Below, one piece after another: positions 1 to 5,540 of a stretch of 5,621 nucleotides of DNA. Location: contig SFPF01000109.1 of NCBI GenBank assembly GCA_004552155.1, forward strand, positions 1 through 5,621, given 5' to 3'. The position numbers and the translations under genes are program-made. The notes below the pieces were generated by a model. The model was not told the DNA's origin and did not search any database. It was given only the letters and a program-made list of their open reading frames with translations. Source of the DNA: Bacteroidales bacterium. GTDB taxonomy: Bacteria; Bacteroidota; Bacteroidia; Bacteroidales; Bacteroidaceae. Within the stretch, counting starts at the first letter, position 1. Every line of letters begins with the position of its first letter.

Positions 1-13
1 GAGGACGATGAAG

Positions 14-892
14 ATGGCGCTGGATTCGATGAAGGAAATCTTTGAACGCTCGGCGCGGGAGAATATCCCGTTCTGGGAGATCGTTTTGCAGTATGATATG
101 GAGGAGCGCCAGGTGAGCCGTCAGGCCTCGATGGCGAAGATGCTGTCGACCTGGCAGGCCATTCAGGATGCGGCGGACTCCTATACCGGCACGCAGCGCA
201 GCGTGAGTGGTCTGGTCGGCGGCGACGGGCTCAAGATGCGCCTGTACGCGCGCCGCGGAGAGAGCATCGGCGGTGAATTCATGGACGAGGTCATCGTGCA
301 GGCTATCTCCATGGCGGAGTCGAACGCCTGCATGCGCCGCATTGTGGCATCGCCGACGGCGGGCTCGTGCGGCGTGGTGCCGGCGGTGCTGCTGCCGCTG
401 TGCGAGCGCGAGCATTACACGCAGCACGAGCTGCTTGAGGCGCTGTATGTCGCCTCGGGCATCGGCGCGGTGATCGCGTACCGCGCGAGCATCTCCGGCG
501 CGGCGGGCGGCTGCCAGGCCGAGATCGGTACGGCGTCGGCCATGGCGGCGGGCGCGCTCGTGTCGCTGCGCGGCGGCACGAACGAGCAGCTCGGCCACGC
601 CGTGGCGATGGCGCTCAAAAATCTGATGGGCCTTGTGTGCGACCCCGTCGCGGGCCTTGTCGAGGTCCCGTGCGTCAAGCGCAACGTCATCGGCGCGGTG
701 AACGCGATCTCCGCGGCGGATATGGCGCTCGCGGGCATCGAGAGCCGCATCCCCGTCGACGAGGTCATCGACGCGATGGGCGAGGTCGGACGGCGCATGC
801 CGGTCGAGTTCCGCGAGACGGCGCTCGGCGGTCTGGCCGCAACGCCGACCGGTAAGGCGGTCAAAGAACGCATGCCGCACGGCGCGCAATAA
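14..892 (+). CDS. sdaAA: L-serine dehydratase, iron-sulfur-dependent, alpha subunit
   Basis: Cytoplasmic enzyme that deaminates L-serine to pyruvate and ammonia using a [4Fe-4S] cluster; the alpha chain carries the cluster and works with a beta chain (SdaAB). Seen, numbering from an ATG at 8: SPTAGSCG (~115-122), SGAAGGCQAE (~163-172) and CDPVAG...VPC (~211-222). Cys169, Cys211 and Cys222 are spaced 42 and 11, the spacing I recall for the cluster ligands of the Legionella enzyme, so these are the likely ligands. The length (292-294 aa) is normal for a separate alpha chain. Two starts are possible. ATG at 8 lies only 2 nt after the visible GAGGA, whereas ATG at 14 has 8 nt spacing and is preferred. 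The beta-chain gene is probably just upstream, outside the window. Codons are strongly GC-ending, unlike the genes after 1175, so this is host chromosome. The C-terminus (HGAQ) has no cysteine. Confidence 0.95.
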   Translation: MALDSMKEIFERSARENIPFWEIVLQYDMEERQVSRQASMAKMLSTWQAIQDAADSYTGTQRSVSGLVGGDGLKMRLYARRGESIGGEFMDEVIVQAISMAESNACMRRIVASPTAGSCGVVPAVLLPLCEREHYTQHELLEALYVASGIGAVIAYRASISGAAGGCQAEIGTASAMAAGALVSLRGGTNEQLGHAVAMALKNLMGLVCDPVAGLVEVPCVKRNVIGAVNAISAADMALAGIESRIPVDEVIDAMGEVGRRMPVEFRETALGGLAATPTGKAVKERMPHGAQ

Positions 893-912
893 GTATCGTT
901 CAATTAAGTGAG

Positions 913-958
913 AAAAATGACTTCCGTTCAGGGAAAACCTGAACAGAAGTCATTTTTT
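913..958 (+). terminator. Rho-independent terminator of sdaAA
   Basis: A long hairpin lies 20 nt after the sdaAA stop. The arm at 913-932 pairs with 938-957, with one mismatch (C925/A945) and a GAAAA loop (933-937), followed by a T-run at 953-958. The A-tract on the left makes it plausibly bidirectional. It isolates the chromosomal gene from the element to its right. Confidence 0.93.
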
Positions 959-1174
959 ATTGATTTGATAGACGGAAATCTTCTTATAAGCCCGCGCAAG
1001 TGTTTATAAAACCTCGCGAAAATGGCTTAAAATCAAGGTTTTCTGCATATCCTCGCGAAAATGGCTTAAAATCAAGGTTTTCTGCATATCGTCATTTATC
1101 TTGCCATATCTCCGTATAAGATGATTTTGTAAGACCGGGCACCATTTTGGCACCACAAATTATAGGAGGACGAC
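959..1174. other. Gene-free leader between sdaAA and the element's first gene
   Basis: This 216-base AT-richer stretch holds the probable chromosome/element junction, a 39-bp tandem duplication, a pair of GGCACCA repeats (1138-1144 and 1149-1155) and the ribosome binding site TAGGAGGA (1163-1170) of the next gene. I see no convincing sigma-A promoter. TTGCCA at 1101 resembles a -35 box, but the sequence at the right distance (GATTTT, 1123) is a poor -10, and TATAAG (1115) lacks a good -35. The exact element end cannot be fixed without the right-hand junction. Confidence 0.6.
1012..1089. repeat. Perfect 39-bp tandem duplication
   Basis: Two identical, directly adjacent 39-bp copies (1012-1050 and 1051-1089), each beginning CCTCGCGAAAATGG and ending TTCTGCATAT. 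Each unit has a GAAAA...TTTTC inverted pair and a CGCG near its left end. The two copies are exact, so the duplication is either recent or maintained. There is no spacer, so this is not a CRISPR. It sits just inside the presumed left end of the element, where integrase or excisionase arm sites often lie, but that role is inference. Confidence 0.9.
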
Positions 1175-1537
1175 ATGAAAAACGTACTTTTAGACAAGGG
1201 TATTATACTCCCGTCCGGCGAAATCAGCAAGGATAAGGTAAACCTTGTAACCGGAGCAATCACGCAGCCATTCGCAGAAATGGTATGGGTAACGACAGGC
1301 GGCGACATGGAAACCGTAAACCGCTTGACCGACGTACTTGTTACCATGAACACCCCCGCCGACCGGGGGAAGCTGTTCAAAATCATAAAAATGCTCTATG
1401 GGCTTATGGGCTTGCCCTTTTCCGAGGAAGCCGAGCCTATGGACGCAGACCCCGCCGTTTTGGAATACTTCATTTTTTCCTTTACGGCAGACTTTGGCGA
1501 AGTCATACAAGACCTCATAGCCGAAGAAGCAGAATAA
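1175..1537 (+). CDS. Small acidic ICE protein of unknown function
   Basis: 120 aa, not recognised as a characterised family. The start is well supported by TAGGAGGA ending 4 nt before the ATG. The C-terminal half is rich in Asp and Glu (the segment EEAEPMDADP near residues 84-93, and the last residues AEEAE). The protein is soluble-looking, with no signal peptide, membrane span or cysteine. The middle (about residues 45-80) looks helical and amphipathic. It is the first gene of the element and is followed 12 nt later by a strong terminator, so it is a separate transcription unit rather than part of the transfer operon. That position and the small acidic character would fit a regulator or a partner of a DNA-binding protein, but this is only inference. 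Codon use matches the ICE genes to the right, not sdaAA. Confidence 0.8.
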   Translation: MKNVLLDKGIILPSGEISKDKVNLVTGAITQPFAEMVWVTTGGDMETVNRLTDVLVTMNTPADRGKLFKIIKMLYGLMGLPFSEEAEPMDADPAVLEYFIFSFTADFGEVIQDLIAEEAE

Positions 1538-1549
1538 CGCACCGCACAG

Positions 1550-1597
1550 GCGGCGTTTCTCACTTCCCACAAGGAAGAACAGGAACGCCGCTTTTTT
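1550..1597 (+). terminator. Rho-independent terminator after the first element gene
   Basis: GCGGCGTTTCT (1550-1560) pairs with AGGAACGCCGC (1581-1591) over 11 bp with one T-G wobble. A second inner stem, CTTCC (1563-1567) with GGAAG (1573-1577), stacks inside. Six T residues follow at 1592-1597. It begins 12 nt after the stop of the upstream gene. Confidence 0.9.
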
Positions 1598-1606
1598 CAT
1601 GCCCTT

Positions 1607-1720
1607 TGTTACGCAGTAGGCATGAAAAAGCCCTTGATTTACGCGGCTTTGCGGACGCGGTTTTCAGCGGATAAGGGATTGATACCTAAACCCTCAAAAT
1701 CGCGTTTCTATTGCGTAACA
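1607..1720. repeat. Inverted repeat TGTTACGCA / TGCGTAACA around the pre-initiator region
   Basis: Perfect 9-bp inverted repeats at 1607-1615 and 1712-1720 enclose the 96-bp non-coding stretch 1616-1711. Inside, CCCTT (1631-1635) and AAGGG (1673-1677) form a second complementary pair. The right arm ends 10 nt before the AAAGGAG of the initiator gene. It could be a regulatory structure in the leader mRNA or a protein-binding site; function unknown. Confidence 0.6.
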
Positions 1721-1747
1721 GGTATGCAGCAAAGGAGTGATGAAGCT

Positions 1748-2668
1748 ATGGCAGTTTTCAGAGTGGAGCGCAACAAGGGCTATACGGTTATGAGCAACCA
1801 CCACTTACGCAATAAGGAGCTATCCCTAAAGGCAAAAGGGCTGTTATCGCAAATGCTGTCCTTGCCAGAGGATTGGGACTACACCCTTGCGGGGCTGTCC
1901 TTTATCAACCGGGAGAAAATCGACGCTATCCGGGAAGCCGTTAAGGAACTGGAACGCGCCGGGTATATCGTGCGTTCAAGGGAACGCGACGAGAAAGGAC
2001 GCTTGCGCGGCGCAGATTATGTGATTTTTGAGCAGCCGCAGACCCCGCCTGTATCGGATTTACCTACATTGGAAAATCCAACATTGGATAATCCAACGTT
2101 GGAAAAACCTACGCAGAAAAAACCTACGTTGGAAAATCCAACGCAATTAAATAAAGATATACAAAAGACTAACTTACCCAAAAAAGAAAAATCAAATATA
2201 GATTTATCAAGTACCGATTCCATTCCTATCCATTCCCTAAATCCCTTGCCTTACGACGGGGAAGCGGCAGAGCCGCCGGAACGGAAACGAAAGGAAGCGA
2301 CAGACGCATACAGCGTTTATGAGGAAATCATCAAGGACAATATCGAGTACGACCATTTTGTACGCTACGGGCAGGTAGACAAAGACCGTCTGGACGAAAT
2401 TGTTTCGATTATCCTTGAAACGGTATGCAGCAAGAGAAAGACAATCCGTATCGCCGGGGACGATTACCCGGCAGAGCTTGTCAAGGCAAAGTTTATGAAG
2501 CTCAACAGCAGTCACATTGAATTTGTCTTTGACTGCATGAAAGAGAATACCACCAAAATCCGCAACATCAAACAGTACCTTAAAGCGGTGCTGTTCAATG
2601 CGCCGAATACCATTGACAGCTACTATACCGCTCTTGTCGCTCACGACATGGCGACAGGCAAAATCTAA
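1748..2668 (+). CDS. Replication initiator-like protein: winged-helix N-terminus, DUF6017-like C-terminus
   Basis: 306 aa. Residues ~10-85 (NHHLRNKELSLKAKGLL, then SFINREKIDAIREAVKELER and AGYIVRSRER) read as the winged-helix domain common to initiator or replisome-organiser proteins of ICEs, plasmids and phages. Residues 106-135 are six pentapeptides of the PTLEN type, followed by a Lys/Ser-rich linker to ~185. Residues ~186-303 resemble DUF6017 (DAYSVYEEIIKDNIEYDHF through NIKQYLKAVLFN), the usual C-terminal partner in this family. The start at 1748 is chosen because AAAGGAGTGA lies 7 nt upstream. The open frame extends back to an ATG at 1622, but that start has no ribosome binding site and the extra 42 residues do not look like the family. 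In Tn1549-like elements this protein probably supports replication of the excised circle; the DNA-binding role is inferred from the fold. It heads the transfer operon. Confidence 0.85.
   Translation: MAVFRVERNKGYTVMSNHHLRNKELSLKAKGLLSQMLSLPEDWDYTLAGLSFINREKIDAIREAVKELERAGYIVRSRERDEKGRLRGADYVIFEQPQTPPVSDLPTLENPTLDNPTLEKPTQKKPTLENPTQLNKDIQKTNLPKKEKSNIDLSSTDSIPIHSLNPLPYDGEAAEPPERKRKEATDAYSVYEEIIKDNIEYDHFVRYGQVDKDRLDEIVSIILETVCSKRKTIRIAGDDYPAELVKAKFMKLNSSHIEFVFDCMKENTTKIRNIKQYLKAVLFNAPNTIDSYYTALVAHDMATGKI
2063..2152 (+). repeat. Six 15-bp in-frame repeats coding PTLEN-like pentapeptides
   Basis: Units start at 2063, 2078, 2093, 2108, 2123 and 2138 and encode PTLEN, PTLDN, PTLEK, PTQKK, PTLEN and PTQLN. 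The DNA consensus is close to CCAACGTTGGAAAAT. The junction at 2093-2102 is the perfect palindrome CCAACGTTGG. Copies 1 and 5 differ at one base. An A+T-rich stretch (2145-2210) follows at once. Confidence 0.92.
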
Positions 2669-2682
2669 AGGAGGATTACCAC

Positions 2683-2907
2683 ATGGCACAGAAAACAGGA
2701 GCTTTGATTTTTGACGAACAGACCGACCGCTACGACATTCGCTTTGACATTGCCGACTATTACGGCGGCTTGCATTGCGGAGAGTGTTTCGACGTATTCA
2801 CAGGCGGCAAATGGAAGCCGACCCGCATTGAAATGAGCGCGGCGCAGGAATGGTACCTTGTGGGTATCCGCGCCGAGGATTTGAACGGCTTGCGCGTCCG
2901 TATCTAA
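2683..2907 (+). CDS. DUF5348-like small protein
   Basis: 74 aa, 14 nt after the initiator stop, with the strong site AAAGGAGG ending 8 nt before the ATG. The sequence runs from GALIFDEQTDRYDIRF through GGLHCGECFDVF and KWKPTRIEM to WYLVGI, a short all-beta-looking pattern that matches my memory of DUF5348 proteins, which are found almost only in ICEs of Firmicutes. It has two cysteines in an HCGEC arrangement, but too few ligands for an obvious zinc finger. No membrane span. Function unknown. Its fixed place between the initiator and the coupling-protein genes implies a role in element maintenance or transfer (inference). Confidence 0.8.
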   Translation: MAQKTGALIFDEQTDRYDIRFDIADYYGGLHCGECFDVFTGGKWKPTRIEMSAAQEWYLVGIRAEDLNGLRVRI

Positions 2908-2978
2908 AGCTTATGGGCGGCTACCGCAGCGGCGTACCACCCTAACACTATCAGACTACCGCGAAAGGAGGACGGTAA

Positions 2979-3455
2979 ATGCAAGATGAAATCAACGAAA
3001 AGACCATAGCCCTTTACATCAAGACCGGGAAGCTGACCGCGCAGACACTTCAAAAGGCTATGAAAACGCTGCTTGCACAGATGAAGAAGCAGAAAGACAA
3101 AACGCCGCAGGGCAAGCAGACCTTAAAGCAGCTTATGAAGCAGAACGCGGGAGTTTCCAACATTGAGATTACCGAGGGCAATATCAAAGCCTTTGAGAGT
3201 ACGGCGAAAAAGTACGGTATCGACTTTGCGCTGAAAAAGGACACGACGGAAAACCCGCCCCGCTACCTTGTGTTTTTCAAAGGCCGCGACGCTGACGTGC
3301 TGACCGCAGCCTTTAAGGAGTTTTCCGCAAAGAAGCTGACACAGGAGAAAAAGCCCTCTATCCGCAAGCTGCTTTCCTCTCTGAAAGAAAAGGCGGCGGG
3401 CTTGAACGCGCAGCGGGACAAGGTAAAGAACAAGGACAGGGAGGTATCGCTATGA
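2979..3455 (+). CDS. PcfB/DUF3801-family conjugation protein
   Basis: 158 aa, starting 5-6 nt after a strong AAAGGAGGA site. The N-terminal part (EKTIALYIKTGKLTAQTLQKAMKT, split here as residues ~6-29) and the middle (NIEITEGNIKAF, then KYGIDFALKKD and RYLVFFKGRDADVLTAAF) match the DUF3801 family, whose named member is PcfB of the enterococcal plasmid pCF10. The C-terminus (from ~120) is Lys/Arg-rich (KKPSIRKLL, KEKAAGLNAQRDKVKNK), suggesting contact with nucleic acid or membrane. Family members are typically encoded directly before the VirD4-type coupling protein, as here, where the stop overlaps the next start (ATGA), implying translational coupling and probably a shared complex. The molecular role is not established from the sequence. 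Confidence 0.88.
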   Translation: MQDEINEKTIALYIKTGKLTAQTLQKAMKTLLAQMKKQKDKTPQGKQTLKQLMKQNAGVSNIEITEGNIKAFESTAKKYGIDFALKKDTTENPPRYLVFFKGRDADVLTAAFKEFSAKKLTQEKKPSIRKLLSSLKEKAAGLNAQRDKVKNKDREVSL

Positions 3456-5158
3456 AGCAGGAAGTCAAAAAGCTGCTTATCCTCAACCTGCCCTATCTGC
3501 TCTTTGTCTATCTGTTTGACAAGATAGGCGCAGCAATACGCCTTACCCCCGGCGCAGACGCAAGCGAAAAGCTCTTGCAGCTTGGGACGGGCTTTGCCGC
3601 CGCCTTTTCCAGTATCGCGCCGAGCCTGCACCCCGCCGATCTGCTTATCGGCATTGCGGGGGCGGTCATTATCCGGCTTGCCGTTTACATGAAAGGCAAG
3701 AACGCGAAGAAGTACCGAAAAGGCATGGAATACGGTTCTGCACGTTGGGGCGGCGCGGAGGATATAAAGCCGTATATCGACCCTGTATTTGAAAATAATG
3801 TGCTGCTGACGCAGACCGAAAGGCTGATGATGAGCAGCCGCCCGAAGCAGCCGAAGTATGCAAGAAACAAAAACATTCTTGTTATCGGCGGTTCCGGCAG
3901 CGGCAAGACCCGCTTTTTCGTAAAGCCCAACCTTATGCAAATGCACAGTTCTTATGTTGTTACCGACCCGAAAGGCACCGTCTTAATCGAGTGCGGGAAG
4001 CTCTTACAGCGGGGCGGGTACAAAATCAAAGTGCTGAATACGATTAACTTCAAAAAATCCATGAAATACAATCCCTTTGCCTATCTGCGGAGCGAAAAGG
4101 ATATTTTGAAGTTAGTCAATACCATTATCGCCAACACCAAAGGCGACGGGGAGAAATCCGGCGAGGATTTTTGGGTAAAAGCTGAAAAGCTCTACTATAC
4201 CGCGCTTATCGGCTATATCTGGTACGAAGCCCCCGACGAGGAAAAGAACTTTACGACGCTGCTTGAAATGATAAATGCGTCGGAAGCCCGCGAGGACGAC
4301 GAGGACTTTAAGAACCCGGTAGACCTCATGTTTGAACGTCTGGAAGAAAAAGACCCGGAACATTTTGCGGTCAAGCAGTACAAGAAGTACAAACTTGCGG
4401 CAGGCAAAACGGCAAAGTCAATCCTTATTTCCTGCGGCGCAAGGTTAGCCCCCTTTGACATACGGGAACTGCGCGAACTCATGGAAACCGACGAAATGGA
4501 GCTTGACACTTTGGGAGATAGAAAAACGGCATTGTTCGTTATCATCTCCGACACCGACGACACTTTCAATTTTGTTGTTTCCATTCTCTACACGCAGCTT
4601 TTCAACTTGTTATGCGACAAAGCCGACGATGTTTACGGCGGGCGGCTGCCTGTTCATGTGCGCTGCCTGTTAGATGAATTTGCGAATATCGGTCAAATCC
4701 CGAAGTTTGAAAAGCTCATAGCGACCATACGAAGCCGCGAAATATCGGCTTCTATTATTTTGCAATCACAGTCGCAGCTAAAGGCAATCTACAAGGACAA
4801 CGCCGATACCATAGTCGGCAACTGCGACACGACCCTTTTCTTGGGCGGCAAGGAAAAAACGACGCTCAAAGAAATATCGGAAATCTTAGGCAAAGAAACG
4901 ATTGACAGCTTCAACACTTCCGAAACCAGAGGGCGGGAGCTTTCGCATGGGCTGAACTATCAGAAGTTAGGCAAAGACCCGTTCTTCTCTGATAAGTACG
5001 ACATCACGAAGCACCCGAAATACAAGTACCTGTCCGACGCAGACCCGAAAAACGCCTTTGACATGGAAAAGCATATCAAACGCCGCCCCGCTATCGTAAA
5101 GCCGGACGAAGTATTTGACTACTACGAAATCGACGTACAGGAGGACGCAGCACCGTAA
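3452..5158 (+). CDS. VirD4/TraG-type conjugative coupling ATPase, CD1115 family
   Basis: 568 aa. This is the type IV coupling protein that docks the relaxase-DNA complex at the membrane and pumps it into the transfer channel. Two hydrophobic segments (residues ~8-22 and ~62-80) anchor the N-terminus. A basic KGKNAKKYRKG stretch follows, then YGSARWGGAEDI, the usual entry into the motor domain. Walker A is GGSGSGKT (146-153, Lys152). Walker B is RCLLDEFANIG (404-414, Asp408-Glu409). The SIILQSQSQL motif (434-443) is the conserved sensor segment of the TraG/TraD family. Everything needed for ATP hydrolysis is present, and the length is in the normal range, so it should be functional. The start overlaps the PcfB-family stop by ATGA, with GGGAGG upstream inside that gene. 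The N-terminus and gene order match the CD1115 family of Tn1549-like ICEs. Confidence 0.95.
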   Translation: MKQEVKKLLILNLPYLLFVYLFDKIGAAIRLTPGADASEKLLQLGTGFAAAFSSIAPSLHPADLLIGIAGAVIIRLAVYMKGKNAKKYRKGMEYGSARWGGAEDIKPYIDPVFENNVLLTQTERLMMSSRPKQPKYARNKNILVIGGSGSGKTRFFVKPNLMQMHSSYVVTDPKGTVLIECGKLLQRGGYKIKVLNTINFKKSMKYNPFAYLRSEKDILKLVNTIIANTKGDGEKSGEDFWVKAEKLYYTALIGYIWYEAPDEEKNFTTLLEMINASEAREDDEDFKNPVDLMFERLEEKDPEHFAVKQYKKYKLAAGKTAKSILISCGARLAPFDIRELRELMETDEMELDTLGDRKTALFVIISDTDDTFNFVVSILYTQLFNLLCDKADDVYGGRLPVHVRCLLDEFANIGQIPKFEKLIATIRSREISASIILQSQSQLKAIYKDNADTIVGNCDTTLFLGGKEKTTLKEISEILGKETIDSFNTSETRGRELSHGLNYQKLGKDPFFSDKYDITKHPKYKYLSDADPKNAFDMEKHIKRRPAIVKPDEVFDYYEIDVQEDAAP

Positions 5159-5399
5159 AGGGAGGTGGTAATCTATCCGAACTGTAAACACGGGCTATAT
5201 GGTACGCGCCCCTACTTGGAGCGTGGCAGGAAGCCGCAGCGTATCAACCCTTACAAAAATGACAACTGAATACCGCCGCGCCGCAGCAGTTTAAGCAGCG
5301 CGAGGACGCAGCCGCCGAACACAGGCGGCTTTTTTCATACCCAAAACCAAAAACAAACAATTTTTATCGCCGCAAAGCGGCAGAAAGTGAGGATATTAT
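5159..5399 (+). other. Spacer between the coupling ATPase and Maff2, with possible micro-ORFs and a terminator
   Basis: A good ribosome binding site, AAAGGGAGG (5157-5165), follows the ATPase stop at once, yet no ordinary start codon sits at the right distance. In one frame an open stretch runs from ATC at 5175 (9 nt after the site) through ATG at 5199 to TAA at 5292-5294; from ATG it would code 31 aa (MVRAPTWSVAGS...). In another frame GTG at 5165 opens a 34-aa ORF ending at 5269, but that GTG overlaps the binding site itself. Neither is convincing alone. A small GCCGC-AAA-GCGGC hairpin (5369-5381) precedes the GAGGA site (5390-5394 region) of the Maff2 gene. Confidence 0.5.
5310..5335 (+). 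terminator. Hairpin with T-run between the coupling ATPase and Maff2
   Basis: AGCCGCC (5310-5316) pairs with GGCGGCT (5324-5330) around a GAACACA loop, followed by five more T residues (5331-5335). It has the form of an intrinsic terminator, although it is short. As it lies inside a transfer operon, it may act as a partial terminator or 3'-end stabiliser that sets the ratio of upstream to downstream transcripts (inference). Confidence 0.75.
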
Positions 5400-5540
5400 A
5401 TGGCATTTTTCAACAGCGCAGTAAACGTATTGCAGACCCTTGTTATCGCTCTTGGAGCAGGCTTAGGCATTTGGGGCGTTATCAATCTTCTGGAGGGATA
5501 TGGTAACGACAATCCGGGTGCGAATGCTCATGTACGGTAA
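5400..5540 (+). CDS. Maff2-family small membrane protein, interrupted after ~40 residues
   Basis: The first 41 residues, from MAFFNSAVNVLQTL through GAGLGIWGVINLLEGYGNDN to PGA, match the Maff2 family that follows the coupling ATPase in Tn1549-like ICEs. One hydrophobic segment spans residues ~10-31. As I recall the family, members are about 65-70 aa and carry a second hydrophobic segment. Here the frame ends after a non-family tail (NAHVR) at residue 46. The change coincides with GTGCG at 5518, the start motif of group II introns, so this looks like a 5' exon whose remainder lies beyond an intron. If the intron splices, full-length protein can be made. Ribosome binding site GTGAGGA lies 6 nt before the ATG. 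The role in the transfer channel is unknown. Confidence 0.82.
   Translation: MAFFNSAVNVLQTLVIALGAGLGIWGVINLLEGYGNDNPGANAHVR

Noticed and set aside
415..903. 162-aa open frame on the minus strand within sdaAA
   Set aside because: It is a shadow of the GC-rich sdaAA codons, antisense to a clearly conserved enzyme and running into its terminator. The sequence is low-complexity Ser/Ala/Pro.
1012..1089. CRISPR-like repeat
   Set aside because: The two copies are directly adjacent with no spacer and there are only two; there are no cas genes nearby.
1101..1128. Sigma-A promoter with TTGCCA as -35
   Set aside because: The only hexamer at 16-17 bp spacing (GATTTT or ATTTTG) is a poor -10 match, so it is too weak to annotate.
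1622..1747. Longer N-terminus for the initiator-like protein from ATG 1622
   Set aside because: There is no ribosome binding site before 1622, the residues do not fit the winged-helix family start, and AAAGGAG sits ideally before ATG 1748.
2908..2978. Structured element or oriT between the DUF5348-like and PcfB-family genes
   Set aside because: GC-rich fragments (GGCGGC, GCGGCG) are present, but I found no stable, well-paired hairpin or known nick-site motif.
3263..3946. 227-aa open frame on the minus strand across the PcfB/ATPase junction
   Set aside because: It is antisense to two well-supported overlapping genes, including the Walker A region, with no recognisable domain.
5165..5269. 34-aa ORF from GTG 5165 in frame with the coupling ATPase
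   Set aside because: The GTG overlaps the ribosome binding site, so it could not be used from it. It could only be made by readthrough of the ATPase stop, for which there is no evidence.
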